Positions 1 to 9,788 are shown, counted from the stretch's first letter. The stretch: DNA of 64,000 nt from CAILHX01 sp036561085 (GCA_036561085.1 DATBPY010000023.1:1-64000), one strand, 5' to 3'. Made by a program: numbers and translations. Notes: a model not told the origin generated them from the sequence alone.

Positions 1-1158
1 GAATTTACCGGCCGTATCTGTCCGGCACCTTGCGAAGCCGCTTGTACGCTCAATATCAATAACGACCCAGTGGGTATCAAATCCATCGAACATGCCATTA
101 TCGATAAGGCTTGGGAGAACGGGTGGGTCATCCCCCAGATCGCCAAAGAGAAGACCGATAAAAGAGTCGCCATAGTGGGTTCCGGCCCCGCCGGTTTGGC
201 TGCTGCACAACAACTGGCAAGAGCCGGGCATGATGTGGTGGTATTCGAAAAACAGGACCGTATCGGCGGTTTGTTACGCTACGGTATTCCTGATTTCAAG
301 ATGGAAAAGAGCCATATAGACCGCCGCATGGAGCAGATGCAGGCCGAAGGTGTTGAATTCCGCGTTAATCACCATGTGGGCGAAAACGTGAATGCCGCCG
401 ATCTGGTCACCGATTTCGATGCCGTGTTGCTGACCGGCGGTGCCGAACAGCCGCGCGATCTGAATATTCCTGGGCGAGAACTGCAAGGCATCCATTTCGC
501 TATGGATTTCCTCACCCAACAAAACAAAAAAGTGGCTGGCGACGATGTTCTCGATCAAATCATGGCGACCGGTAAACACGTGGTGGTTATCGGCGGCGGC
601 GATACCGGTTCTGATTGCGTAGGCACCTCCAATCGTCACGGTGCGGCTTCTATCACTCAGTTCGAGTTGATGCCGCAACCGCCCGAACATGAAAACAAAC
701 TCATGACCTGGCCGAACTGGCCGCTCAAACTACGTACTTCCAGTTCGCATGAAGAAGGTTGCGACCGCGACTGGGCAGTTGGCACCAAGGCTTTTCTGGG
801 GGAGAACGGTAAACTCAGGGCGGTGCAAGCGGTACGGCTGGAATGGAAAGACGGCAAAATGGTCGAGATCGCTGGTTCTGAATTCGAAATCAAGGCCGAC
901 CTGGTGCTGTTCGCCATGGGTTTTATCAGCCCGATCCAAAAGATCCTGGATGCCTTTGGCGTAGAAAAAGATAATCGCGGCAATGCCAAAGCCACGACCG
1001 ATGGTGTTGGCTGCTATGCTACTTCCAAAGCCAAAGTATATGCCGCAGGCGACATGCGCCGCGGGCAATCGCTGGTGGTATGGGCGATACGCGAAGGTCG
1101 CCAGTGCGCCCGTGAAGTGGACGAATTCCTCATGGGTTCTTCCACGCTCCCACGTTAA
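1..1158 (+). CDS. gltD: Glutamate synthase small subunit (3' part)
   Basis: The reading frame is open from base 1, so the gene starts before the window; at least 385 codons are present. It opens with a cysteine-rich CPAPCEAAC stretch typical of the N-terminal iron-sulfur domain of GltD. Next come a GSGPAGL dinucleotide-binding loop (FAD) and a second GGGDTG loop (NADPH). The family supplies electrons from NADPH to GltB, which makes glutamate from glutamine and 2-oxoglutarate in the cytosol. hemE follows after 3 bases, and gltB would be expected just upstream, outside the window. Identification is firm; only the N-terminus is missing. Confidence 0.95.
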   Translation, partial: EFTGRICPAPCEAACTLNINNDPVGIKSIEHAIIDKAWENGWVIPQIAKEKTDKRVAIVGSGPAGLAAAQQLARAGHDVVVFEKQDRIGGLLRYGIPDFKMEKSHIDRRMEQMQAEGVEFRVNHHVGENVNAADLVTDFDAVLLTGGAEQPRDLNIPGRELQGIHFAMDFLTQQNKKVAGDDVLDQIMATGKHVVVIGGGDTGSDCVGTSNRHGAASITQFELMPQPPEHENKLMTWPNWPLKLRTSSSHEEGCDRDWAVGTKAFLGENGKLRAVQAVRLEWKDGKMVEIAGSEFEIKADLVLFAMGFISPIQKILDAFGVEKDNRGNAKATTDGVGCYATSKAKVYAAGDMRRGQSLVVWAIREGRQCAREVDEFLMGSSTLPR

Positions 1159-1161
1159 GCA

Positions 1162-2226
1162 ATGTCTCAACTCAAAAACGATACTTTCTTGCGAGCATTG
1201 CTCCGCCAACCCACCGACTACACGCCGGTGTGGATGATGCGTCAGGCTGGCCGTTACCTGCCTGAATATAATGAGACGCGCAAACGCGCAGGTAGCTTTC
1301 TGGGTTTATGCAAGAACCCGGATTACGCAACCGAAGTCACTTTACAGCCGTTGGCCAGATTTCCACTCGATGCAGCCATCCTATTCTCCGACATTCTGAC
1401 GGTGCCTGATGCGATGGGGCTAGGGCTGTATTTTGCCGAAGGCGAAGGCCCTAAGTTCGAGCGTCCGTTGCGTGAAGAATGGGAGATTCGCGACCTGATC
1501 GTGCCCGACCCGCACGACCATTTGCGCTATGTGATAGATGGCGTCAGCCAGATACGTAAAGCGCTGGATGGCAGTGTGCCGCTTATCGGTTTCTCCGGCA
1601 GTCCGTGGACGTTGGCTTGTTACATGATAGAAGGCCAGGGCGGCACCGATTTCCATACGATCAAGAAGATGGCCTACGCGCGGCCTGATCTACTGCATCA
1701 TATACTTGATATCACCACCCAATCCGTCATTGCCTATCTCAACGCGCAGATCGAAGCCGGTGCGCAAGCCGTCATGATCTTTGATTCCTGGGGCGGTGCC
1801 TTATCACATGCTGCGTATCGCGAGTTTTCACTGAACTATATGCAAAAAATCATTGCAGGCCTGACCAAAGAACGTGAAGGCCGGCGTGTGCCCAGCATCG
1901 TGTTCACCAAAGGCGGCGCATTATGGCTGGAGGCGCAGGCTGGCATAGGCTCTGATGCCCTTGGGCTGGATTGGACTGTGGATATAGGCGAAGCGCGAAA
2001 ACGCGTGGGCGATCAAGTGGCGTTACAGGGTAATCTTGACCCGGTGATCCTGCTTTCCACGCCTGAAGCGATTGAACGCGAAGTCGGCAATATTCTAGCC
2101 AGTTACGGTCACGGCAACGGTCATGTATTCAATCTGGGCCATGGCATCACACAGTTCACGCCGCCGGAACATGCCGGAGTGATGATAGAAGCTGTTCATC
2201 GCCTCAGTCTTCAATACCATTCCTAA
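1162..2226 (+). CDS. hemE: Uroporphyrinogen decarboxylase
   Basis: A 354-residue protein, the usual length. It carries both family signatures: PVWMMRQAGRYLPEY near residues 21-35 and GFSGSPWTLACYMIEG in the middle. The enzyme removes four acetate carboxyls from uroporphyrinogen III to give coproporphyrinogen III in heme synthesis. It lies 3 bases after gltD and is probably co-transcribed with it. The end is only 3 bases from the end of convergent pyrE, leaving no room for a separate terminator. Other heme genes here are hemC (7380-8312) and hemW (9785-10936). Confidence 0.97.
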   Translation: MSQLKNDTFLRALLRQPTDYTPVWMMRQAGRYLPEYNETRKRAGSFLGLCKNPDYATEVTLQPLARFPLDAAILFSDILTVPDAMGLGLYFAEGEGPKFERPLREEWEIRDLIVPDPHDHLRYVIDGVSQIRKALDGSVPLIGFSGSPWTLACYMIEGQGGTDFHTIKKMAYARPDLLHHILDITTQSVIAYLNAQIEAGAQAVMIFDSWGGALSHAAYREFSLNYMQKIIAGLTKEREGRRVPSIVFTKGGALWLEAQAGIGSDALGLDWTVDIGEARKRVGDQVALQGNLDPVILLSTPEAIEREVGNILASYGHGNGHVFNLGHGITQFTPPEHAGVMIEAVHRLSLQYHS

Positions 2227-2229
2227 TCG

Positions 2230-2874
2230 TTAGATCTGTATTCCATACTGCGTCCGGTATGCCTCTATTGCTGCCTTGAATTGCGCCAACTCAGGCGCGT
2301 CTTGTAGGTAGCGTATCAGATCGGCCAACCCGGCAATATTTACCACGGGAATCGCATAATCCTGCTGTACTTCCTGTACCGCTGATAACTTACCTTGTCC
2401 GCGCTCCTGTCTGTCTAGTGCGATGGCGACACCGCAGGGTACGGCGTTGTGATGGCGTATCAGTTCAACCGATTCTCTGACCGACGTGCCAGCCGAGATC
2501 ACGTCGTCCACGATCAGTACACGGCCTTGCAACGGCGCGCCCACGATAGTGCCGCCTTCGCCGTGATCCTTGGCTTCCTTGCGGTTATAGGCATAAGGAA
2601 CATTGTGCTTTTGCCGTGCCAGTGCAATGGCGATGGCAGCGGCTAGCGTGATACCCTTGTAAGCTGGGCCGAACAGCATATCGAATTCGATGCCGGACTT
2701 GAGAATGGCTTGCGCGTAGAATTCGCCCAGTTTCATCAGGCTTTCGCCGTCGTTGAACAACCCGGCATTGAAGAAATAAGGCGACAATCGCCCGGCTTTG
2801 GTTTTGAATTCGCCGAAACGAAGCACTTCTTTGGCGATGGCAAACTGGATAAACTGCTGGGTGAAATCTGACAT
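2230..2874 (-). CDS. pyrE: Orotate phosphoribosyltransferase
   Basis: 214 residues, matching proteobacterial PyrE. The PRPP-binding motif VLIVDDVISAGTS is visible in the middle, as is the AYNRKEAKDHGEGG loop that precedes it. The enzyme joins orotate to PRPP to form OMP in pyrimidine synthesis. It is divergent from exonuclease III, with about 30 bases between the starts, and convergent with hemE. pyrC is elsewhere in the window (20385-21416), so pyrimidine genes are dispersed. Confidence 0.97.
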   Translation of the reverse strand: MSDFTQQFIQFAIAKEVLRFGEFKTKAGRLSPYFFNAGLFNDGESLMKLGEFYAQAILKSGIEFDMLFGPAYKGITLAAAIAIALARQKHNVPYAYNRKEAKDHGEGGTIVGAPLQGRVLIVDDVISAGTSVRESVELIRHHNAVPCGVAIALDRQERGQGKLSAVQEVQQDYAIPVVNIAGLADLIRYLQDAPELAQFKAAIEAYRTQYGIQI

Positions 2875-2907
2875 TTTTCGCGACTTTTTATTTATTTGGA
2901 TATTGAA

Positions 2908-3699
2908 TTGCTAAGAATTATATCGTTAAACCTCAACGGCATACGTTCCGCGACGAATAAGGGCTTATATCCCTGGTTGCAAAAACAGAATGCCGACATC
3001 GTCTGCATGCAGGAACTCAAGGCACAAGCGGCTGATATGACGCCGGAAATGCTAGAACCTGAAGGTTATCTTGGTTATTTTCACTATGCTGAGAAAAAAG
3101 GCTACAGCGGTGTGGGTATTTACTGCCGGAATAAACCGGATGCTGTGATCGTAGGTTTGGGCCAGCCGGATATCGACGCCGAGGGCCGCTATCTGGAATT
3201 GCAATTCGGAAATCTTAGTGTGTTGTCACTGTACCTGCCGTCCGGTTCCAGCGGTGAAGAACGGCAGGCCGTGAAATTCAGCGTGATGGCGCGTTTTTAT
3301 CCGCATCTAGAAGCATTGAAAGCTAGCGGCCGCGAAGTGGTGGTTTGCGGCGACTGGAACATCGCGCATAAAGAAGCCGACCTGAAGAACTGGAAAGGCA
3401 ACAAGAAGAATTCCGGTTTCTTGCCGGAAGAACGCGCATGGATGACGCAGATCTTTGATGGGCAGGGTTGGGTGGATGTGTACCGTAAACTGCATCCCGA
3501 CACTACCGATGAGAGTTATACCTGGTGGAGCAATCGCGGCCAGGCTTGGGCAAAGAATGTGGGTTGGCGTATCGATTACCAGATCGCCACGCCGGGTATC
3601 GCAGCCAAGGCTGTCTCTACCACCGTCTACAAACATGAACGTTTTTCAGATCATGCGCCGCTGATAGTTGATTACAACGATAGCACCTCTATAAAATAG
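2908..3699 (+). CDS. xth: Exodeoxyribonuclease III (AP endonuclease)
   Basis: About 263 residues of the exonuclease III/AP endonuclease family, acting in base-excision repair. Visible motifs are LRIISLNLNGIRSA at the N-terminus, MQELKAQ (metal-binding Glu), CGDWNIAHKEADL in the centre and FSDHAPLIVDY at the end (catalytic Asp-His). There is no ATG near the expected N-terminus. TTG at 2908 gives the family-like beginning MLRIISLN; another TTG at 2896 would add four residues. No strong ribosome-binding site decides between them. The TPR/oxygenase gene follows after 7 bases. Confidence 0.93.
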   Translation: MLRIISLNLNGIRSATNKGLYPWLQKQNADIVCMQELKAQAADMTPEMLEPEGYLGYFHYAEKKGYSGVGIYCRNKPDAVIVGLGQPDIDAEGRYLELQFGNLSVLSLYLPSGSSGEERQAVKFSVMARFYPHLEALKASGREVVVCGDWNIAHKEADLKNWKGNKKNSGFLPEERAWMTQIFDGQGWVDVYRKLHPDTTDESYTWWSNRGQAWAKNVGWRIDYQIATPGIAAKAVSTTVYKHERFSDHAPLIVDYNDSTSIK

Positions 3700-3706
3700 T
3701 AGATAT

Positions 3707-5302
3707 ATGAAGCAACAACATAATCGTCAACCCAGCCAGGGCGAAGTCCAACCTCTGCTCAACCTGCTCAATGCCGGGCAATTGCCGCAGGCCGAAATCA
3801 CAGCTAAAAAACTGCTGCAGAACTATCCCAGAGCATTTATTTTGCACAATGTGCTGGGTGTAGCACTCGAAGGCCAACGTAAATTCGAAGCCGCTACCGT
3901 TGCCTACCGCAACACGCTAGCCATAGATCCAAGCATCGCCGAGATTCATTTCAATTTGGGCGTGGTGCTAGGCAATCTGGGTAAGCGGGATGAGGCGATC
4001 GCTTGCTATCGCAAGGCACTCTCTCTCAAGCCTGGTCTTGCCGTGGCTAATTTCAATCTCGGTATCGCTTTGCAGGAAGGCGGGGATTTTGAAGAAGCTG
4101 CCGCCAGTTATCGCAAGGCCATCGCTATTGAGCCGGGTTTTTATGAGGCTTATGGAAATCTGGGCGTAGTACTGCAAAAACAAGGCTTGCTGGAAGCTGC
4201 TGTTGCCAGCTATCTAAAAGGGCTCGCGATCTACCCCGACCCCATCGGCCACTTCAATCTGGGCACTGCGCTACGCGACCAGGGCAAACATGCCGAGGCC
4301 GGGCAGAGCTACCTGAAAGCATTGGCGATGAAGCCGGACTATGCCGATGCGCATAATAATCTGGGCGAGATATTCCGCGATCAGGGCAATATGGATGATG
4401 CTATCAAGAGCTATCAGACCGCCATCAGCATCCAGCCGGACCATCCGGGTGCCAACTACAATATGGCGGAATTTCTGTACCTAGCGAAGAGATTTGAAGA
4501 AGCCAAACCTTATTTCGAGCGTTCCAGATTCCTGGATTGGGAAGAACGTGCGCTGGATTGTATCTACCGCACGCAGAATTACGACGAGTTCAAGGAAAAG
4601 TTGGGTGTGATGGTGAAAAGCGGCAAGAAGTCTACGTTGCTGTCCATGTTATCCACCCATTACGCCAGCAACTTCGGCGTGGAAAATGAGTATAACTTTT
4701 GCAAAACTCCGATGGAGTTCGCCTATCACACCAGCATCAAGGAACTAGCAGAACCGGATAGCCAATTACTGAAAGACTTGCTGGAAGACATCTCGCATAC
4801 CGCTCTGGCCGAGCGCAAACAGGGGCGCTTATATTACGGCATCCAGTCCGCAGGCAATCTGCTGAAGCGACCTGAACAGTCGTTTCAGACACTCGCCACG
4901 CTGATTAAAGACAAGATCAATGAATACAAAGCCCGTTATGCCGATTCCGACGCAGAGTTGATCAAATCATTCCCGGCGCAGATCGAGTTCGGCAGCTCCT
5001 GGTATTTGAAAATGAACAAAGGCGGCCATCTGACTTCGCACATCCATGAAGACGGCTGGATCAGCGGTTGTATCTATCTCAAGTTGCCGCAGGAGAAAGC
5101 ACATGAGACCGACGGCGCATTCGTGTATGAGATGGATGGCGACGACTATCCGCGGCAGCACGACAATTTCCCTTCGCATATCGCCTTAGTTCAGGTGGGC
5201 GATATCGTGCTGTTCCCGTCGTCATTGTTTCATCGCACTATCCCCTTCAATTCCAATGAAGAGCGAATTTGCGTGGCATTCGATTTGAAACCAATGGCCT
5301 AA
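3707..5302 (+). CDS. TPR-repeat protein with C-terminal 2OG-Fe(II) oxygenase-like domain
   Basis: 531 residues in two parts. Residues about 10-270 are consecutive 34-residue tetratricopeptide repeats with the usual A..NLG.....G...EA..SY.KAL pattern, a protein-interaction scaffold. The last third resembles the putative 2-oxoglutarate/Fe(II) oxygenase family often found behind TPRs. H445/H447 with D449 (in SHIHEDGWISG) and H509 (in SSLFHRTIPF) are the likely metal ligands, and R520 may bind the 2OG carboxylate. There is no signal peptide, so it is probably cytosolic. The substrate is unknown; protein or peptide hydroxylation is an inference from the fold. It follows exonuclease III by 7 bases. 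Confidence 0.8.
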   Translation: MKQQHNRQPSQGEVQPLLNLLNAGQLPQAEITAKKLLQNYPRAFILHNVLGVALEGQRKFEAATVAYRNTLAIDPSIAEIHFNLGVVLGNLGKRDEAIACYRKALSLKPGLAVANFNLGIALQEGGDFEEAAASYRKAIAIEPGFYEAYGNLGVVLQKQGLLEAAVASYLKGLAIYPDPIGHFNLGTALRDQGKHAEAGQSYLKALAMKPDYADAHNNLGEIFRDQGNMDDAIKSYQTAISIQPDHPGANYNMAEFLYLAKRFEEAKPYFERSRFLDWEERALDCIYRTQNYDEFKEKLGVMVKSGKKSTLLSMLSTHYASNFGVENEYNFCKTPMEFAYHTSIKELAEPDSQLLKDLLEDISHTALAERKQGRLYYGIQSAGNLLKRPEQSFQTLATLIKDKINEYKARYADSDAELIKSFPAQIEFGSSWYLKMNKGGHLTSHIHEDGWISGCIYLKLPQEKAHETDGAFVYEMDGDDYPRQHDNFPSHIALVQVGDIVLFPSSLFHRTIPFNSNEERICVAFDLKPMA

Positions 5303-5321
5303 GCCGATGGTTTAGGGGCTT

Positions 5322-6086
5322 CTAGCTCGAACAAGCCGGAGTCGCCACTGCCTGTGCAACTTCTCCGCTTGCTTCTTGCACGAATGCCACAGCACGCAGA
5401 TTAGCGGTTTTCCATTCGGGTTTGATCGCCACGCTACGTTGTAATTCCAGCCCTGATGGCTCCACAAAGAACGGCCCCAGCCAGGCGCGTACCACATGGT
5501 CGTGGTAAAGCTTGGTGCCGCTATTCTCTCCGGCTTTCACATCGCTGGACAAGCCATTTTCCACCAATGCCAGATACAGCACCGATTTGGCCGGTCCGTG
5601 AGCGTTCACTTTCAGTGAATATTGCGCAGTGTCATGAGTCACGCTCAAGGTGATATTGGCACGTGCAGGGCTGTGATTGATTTCGTTCACATCCTCGGCG
5701 AATCTCGAACCACTACCGTAACTGCGATAATCCTTACCGTCGAGGACGACCTGCGGCGTATAGACGAAGCTGGAACGGTCGAGTTCAGCCTGAGCATGTT
5801 GGCGAGCAGTAAAAGTGGGGTCCGCAAAACGGTCTTTCCAGCCTATGTAATCCCAATAATCTACATGCAAGGCGATGGGAATGACTTTGTCTGAACCATA
5901 GCCTCGTTTTTCCAGACTACTCACCCATTTATCAGTCGGCGGGCAACTGCTACAACCTTCCGAAGTATAAAGTTCCAGCAACGCGACCCGTTGCGCGCCG
6001 CTTTGCACAGAACATTCGGCAGCAATGATGGGAGTGGAGAACAATGCTGCCAGGAAGCAGCTCCAGCGCAGGAAAGAGAGTGGCAT
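5322..6086 (-). CDS. Secreted DUF1223 thioredoxin-like protein
   Basis: 254 residues with a signal peptide ending near AA-ECSV (residues 22-25), so probably periplasmic. The ELYTSEGCSSCPP segment (C45 and C48) is the hallmark of DUF1223, a thioredoxin-fold family with a CxxC pair. The biochemical role of the family is not established; a thiol redox or metal-handling function is possible. It is the last gene of a minus-strand series hemC, AmpG-like transporter, DUF1223, 64 bases after the transporter. Confidence 0.85.
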   Translation of the reverse strand: MPLSFLRWSCFLAALFSTPIIAAECSVQSGAQRVALLELYTSEGCSSCPPTDKWVSSLEKRGYGSDKVIPIALHVDYWDYIGWKDRFADPTFTARQHAQAELDRSSFVYTPQVVLDGKDYRSYGSGSRFAEDVNEINHSPARANITLSVTHDTAQYSLKVNAHGPAKSVLYLALVENGLSSDVKAGENSGTKLYHDHVVRAWLGPFFVEPSGLELQRSVAIKPEWKTANLRAVAFVQEASGEVAQAVATPACSS

Positions 6087-6150
6087 TTGAATCGTCCGTC
6101 TGATGAGATACCCATTAGTCGGCAGTTACTTCTCCAGCCTTACAGACTTT

Positions 6151-7380
6151 TTACGGTTCGTTCCAGGGCGCAACCTTGGTCAATAGCAACATTCCGGGAA
6201 TGGCGACGACAAAGCACAGCAGAAAGAACTTCACCCAGCCCATGGATTCGACCAGATAGCCGGTGGCCGCATTGGCAAAAGTACGTGGTACGGCAGCTAG
6301 GCTGGTGAACAAGGCGAATTGCGTAGCGGTGTAGAGCGGGTGGGTGGTGCGGGCGATGAAAGCGACAAAAGCAGTAGTGCCGAGACCTACGCCAAAGGCT
6401 TCCAGTCCGATAATGGCTGCTAGCCAGAATGGACTGTGCCCCACACTAGCGAGCCACGCAAAACCCAGAACTGCGACCATCTGCATCGCTCCGAACAACC
6501 ATAGTGAACGGTTGATGCCTAACTTGACCATCCAGATACCGCCTAGCAAACCGCCGATAACGCTAGGCCATAGCCCGGCGTTTTTGGCGATGAGACCTAT
6601 TTCTGTTTTACTAAAACCTATATCGAGATAAAACGGGGTTGCCAGCGCGGTCGCCATGCTGTCGCCCAGTTTGTAGAAGAAAATGAAGGCCAGTACCAGC
6701 AACGCAGTATTCAGCCCTTGGCGCGATATGAATTCCTGGAAGGGTTCTACTATGGCTTGTCGCAGGGTTTTTGGTGCGCCCTGCTGGATTTGCGGTTCAT
6801 TGACCAATAGTGTCATGACAAGTCCGGGTAGCATGAACAGCGCCGTCACTATGAATACGGCACTCCAAGGCAAGTGGTCGGCGAGGATGAGAGACAATGA
6901 GCCTGGAATCAGTCCGGCGATTTTATAGGCATTGACGTGTACCGCGTTGCCCAGACCAAGCTCGATGTCGGGCAACAGTTCGCGTCTGTAGGCATCCAGC
7001 ACGATGTCCTGGGAAGCCGAGAAAAAGGCCACCACTACCGCCAAAAAAGCGATGGTCATTAGATTCAATGTTGGGTGCAGGAACCCGAAAAAAGGAATGC
7101 TTGTCAGTAATGCGATCTGCGTCAGCAGTAGCCAGCCACGTCGACGTCCTAGTGGCAAGGTATAACGGTCGAATAGAGGCGCCCACAGAAATTTCCAGGT
7201 AAACGGCAAGCCTATCAGCGAGAATAAGCCGATCGCTTTCAGGTTAACGCCTTCGGAGCGCAGCCATGCAGGTAACAGGCTGATGAGAATATACAGTGGC
7301 AGACCGGAACTGAAGCCGGTAAAGATACAGATGAGCATACGGCGGTTCAGCAAGGTTTTCTGCCAGCCGGTCTCGTTCAT
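6151..7380 (-). CDS. ampG: AmpG-like MFS permease
   Basis: 409 residues with about 12 hydrophobic segments. The N-terminus LICIFTGFSSGLPLYILISLLPAWLR and the segment WKFLWAPLFDRYTLPLGRRRGWLL are characteristic of AmpG, the inner-membrane importer of anhydro-muropeptides during cell-wall recycling. Its start codon overlaps the hemC stop by one base (TAATG), implying co-translation. mpl, which re-uses the imported tripeptide, lies at 34319, so recycling functions are present but unlinked. AmpG assignment over other MFS permeases rests on these motifs. Confidence 0.85.
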   Translation of the reverse strand: MNETGWQKTLLNRRMLICIFTGFSSGLPLYILISLLPAWLRSEGVNLKAIGLFSLIGLPFTWKFLWAPLFDRYTLPLGRRRGWLLLTQIALLTSIPFFGFLHPTLNLMTIAFLAVVVAFFSASQDIVLDAYRRELLPDIELGLGNAVHVNAYKIAGLIPGSLSLILADHLPWSAVFIVTALFMLPGLVMTLLVNEPQIQQGAPKTLRQAIVEPFQEFISRQGLNTALLVLAFIFFYKLGDSMATALATPFYLDIGFSKTEIGLIAKNAGLWPSVIGGLLGGIWMVKLGINRSLWLFGAMQMVAVLGFAWLASVGHSPFWLAAIIGLEAFGVGLGTTAFVAFIARTTHPLYTATQFALFTSLAAVPRTFANAATGYLVESMGWVKFFLLCFVVAIPGMLLLTKVAPWNEP

Positions 7381-8312
7381 TAGTGTTCCAATTCAGCCAG
7401 GATTTTGTCAGCGCCTTGACTGACCAATTTCCCGGCTAACTGCTTACCTAACTCTTCCGCGTGTTCTGAATCGCCTTTCACTTCTGCTTTTACTATACGT
7501 TCGCCATCCACGCTGGCAACGAAACCGGTCATGGTGATCGCACCGTTGGTGATGGTGGCAAAAGCCCCTAAAGGCACAGTGCAGCTGCCTGATAGTGTAC
7601 GGCTCATGGCACGTTCAGCAATCACACAGGCTTCGGTTTCAGCATGGTTCAGCGGCGCGAGTAAAGCTGCGATGTCGTCCCGACCGGCTTTGATCTCGAT
7701 CGCAAGTGCACCTTGTCCTACTGCAGGAATACTGAGTACCGGGTCTACCAACCCGGCGATGCGCGATGCCAGCCCCAGTCGTATCAAGCCGGCAGCGGCG
7801 AGGATGATGGCGGCATAGTGATTCTCGTCCAGCTTGCGCAGGCGCGTTTGCAGATTACCGCGTAGGGATTCTATTTTCAGATCGGGGCGCCGCGCCATCA
7901 GCTGACTCTGGCGGCGCAAGCTGGAGGTGCCGACGATGCTGCCTGCGGGTAATTCTTCCAGCGTTTTGTAGTTATTCGACACGAATGCATCGCGTGGGTC
8001 TTCGCGCTCACCGGTGGCCGCCAACACGAAGCCGTCAGGCAGGTTCATCGGCACGTCTTTCATCGAGTGCACGGCAAGATCAGCGCGACCGTCCTCCAGT
8101 GCCTGCTCCAGCTCTTTCACAAACAAACCCTTGCCGCCTATGCGCGCTAGAGGCGAATCCAGGATCTGGTCGCCGGTGGTGGTCATACCCAGAATCTCCA
8201 CCTGCGTGTTTGGGTAAAGTGCTTGTAGTCTGGCTTGGATATGTTGTGCTTGCCACATCGCCAATGCGCTTTCGCGGGAGGCGATGACTAGTTTTTTAGG
8301 GGGGATCAGCAT
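7380..8312 (-). CDS. hemC: Porphobilinogen deaminase (hydroxymethylbilane synthase)
   Basis: 310 residues. Conserved features include IASRESALAMWQA at the N-terminus, TTGDQILD, LAVHSMKDVP, GTSSLRRQ, and the cofactor attachment region LSGSCTVPLGAFA, with the cysteine that anchors dipyrromethane. It polymerises four porphobilinogens to hydroxymethylbilane in heme synthesis. hemD is not downstream; an AmpG-like gene follows with a one-base overlap. It is divergent from argH across 96 bases. Confidence 0.97.
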   Translation of the reverse strand: MLIPPKKLVIASRESALAMWQAQHIQARLQALYPNTQVEILGMTTTGDQILDSPLARIGGKGLFVKELEQALEDGRADLAVHSMKDVPMNLPDGFVLAATGEREDPRDAFVSNNYKTLEELPAGSIVGTSSLRRQSQLMARRPDLKIESLRGNLQTRLRKLDENHYAAIILAAAGLIRLGLASRIAGLVDPVLSIPAVGQGALAIEIKAGRDDIAALLAPLNHAETEACVIAERAMSRTLSGSCTVPLGAFATITNGAITMTGFVASVDGERIVKAEVKGDSEHAEELGKQLAGKLVSQGADKILAELEH

Positions 8313-8365
8313 GTGTGTAATTCTAGCATGGGGCGCGGTTGCTAAGGTTTTGCAGGATTTTGCTT

Positions 8366-8371
8366 TATACT
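8366..8371 (+). promoter_or_regulatory. Possible -10 element for argH
   Basis: TATACT, a 5/6 match to the sigma-70 -10 consensus, lies 38 bases before the argH ATG. No good -35 element sits at the right distance, so this is a weak promoter call. The space between hemC and argH holds nothing else recognisable. Confidence 0.3.
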
Positions 8372-8408
8372 TTGCAGACTATGCAACAAGGAATGCAAAA
8401 GAATCAAT

Positions 8409-9788
8409 ATGAGCACATCTAAAGTGTGGTCCGGCCGTTTCTCCGAGCCCGTGGACGCGTTAGTGAAACGCTATACCGCGTCGGTGAGTTTCGATCAACG
8501 TCTGGCCGAATTCGACATCCAGGGGTCGCTGGCACACGCCAATATGCTGGCAACGCAAGGCATCATAAGCAAGGATGATCTCGCCTCGATCCAGCGCGGC
8601 ATGGCGGAGATACTGCAAGAGATACGCTCCGGCAAATTCGAATGGTCGCTGGATCTGGAAGATGTGCATCTCAATATCGAAAAACGCCTGACGGATAAAG
8701 TAGGCGATGCCGGTAAGCGTTTGCATACCGCGCGCTCGCGCAACGACCAGGTGGCGACGGATATCCGTCTGTGGCTGCGTGCGGCCGTGGATGACATTCT
8801 TGGTCTGATCCACAAGTTGCAACTCTCTATTCTCGACCTCGCCGAGCAGCATGTTGATACGGTGATGCCGGGCTTTACCCATTTGCAGGTGGCGCAACCG
8901 GTGACATTCGGCCATCACCTGATGGCGTATTTCGAGATGCTCAAGCGTGATGCGGGGCGCATGACCGACTGTAGAAAACGCATTAATATATTACCGCTGG
9001 GTGCGGCTGCGCTAGCAGGTAGCGGGTACCCTGTGGACAGGGAATCCGTAGCAAAAGAACTGGGTTTCGACGGCGTGTGTGAAAACTCGCTGGATGCAGT
9101 GTCGGATCGGGATTTCGCCATCGAATTCACAGCCGCCGCTGCACTGGTAATGACACATCTGTCGCGTTTTTCCGAAGAACTGATCCTCTGGTCCAGTCCA
9201 AGATTCGGTTTTGTAGACATTGCCGACCGTTATTGCACCGGGTCTTCCATCATGCCGCAAAAAAAGAACCCCGATGTGCCGGAACTGGTGCGAGGCAAGA
9301 CAGGGCGCGTGAATGGTCACTTGGTAGCTTTGCTGACTTTGATGAAAGGCCAGCCGCTGGCCTACAATAAAGACAATCAGGAAGACAAGGAGCCGTTGTT
9401 CGATACCGTCGATACTCTGATGGATACGCTCACCATCTACGCCGACATGCTGCGCGGAATCAAGGTGAACAAGGAAGCGATGCGTCGTGCGGTGCTGGAA
9501 GGTTTTGCCACCGCGACCGATCTGGCCGATTATCTGGTGAAAAAAGGGTTGCCGTTCCGCGATGCGCACGAGGTTGTTGCACTGGCCGTGCGCCATGCGG
9601 AATCCAAGAATTGCGCTCTGGAAGATTTATCGTTGGCGGAATTGCAGAAGTTTTCTGCCTTGGTAGCTGATGATGTTTATGCTGTGTTAACGGTGGAAGG
9701 CTCTCTTGCCTCACGCAAGCACATTGGCGGAACCGCGCCGGAACAGGTGAAGAAGGCAATCACTAAAGCCAGGAAAACGCTGAGCTAA
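8409..9788 (+). CDS. argH: Argininosuccinate lyase
   Basis: 459 residues, full length. It contains the fumarase/lyase superfamily signature GSSIMPQKKNPD (about residues 279-290), HTARSRNDQ and TVMPGFTHLQVAQP. It splits argininosuccinate into arginine and fumarate. It is a single gene with its own upstream region, divergent from hemC. Its TAA stop overlaps the TAG stop of convergent hemW, sharing bases 9785-9788. Confidence 0.98.
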   Translation: MSTSKVWSGRFSEPVDALVKRYTASVSFDQRLAEFDIQGSLAHANMLATQGIISKDDLASIQRGMAEILQEIRSGKFEWSLDLEDVHLNIEKRLTDKVGDAGKRLHTARSRNDQVATDIRLWLRAAVDDILGLIHKLQLSILDLAEQHVDTVMPGFTHLQVAQPVTFGHHLMAYFEMLKRDAGRMTDCRKRINILPLGAAALAGSGYPVDRESVAKELGFDGVCENSLDAVSDRDFAIEFTAAAALVMTHLSRFSEELILWSSPRFGFVDIADRYCTGSSIMPQKKNPDVPELVRGKTGRVNGHLVALLTLMKGQPLAYNKDNQEDKEPLFDTVDTLMDTLTIYADMLRGIKVNKEAMRRAVLEGFATATDLADYLVKKGLPFRDAHEVVALAVRHAESKNCALEDLSLAELQKFSALVADDVYAVLTVEGSLASRKHIGGTAPEQVKKAITKARKTLS

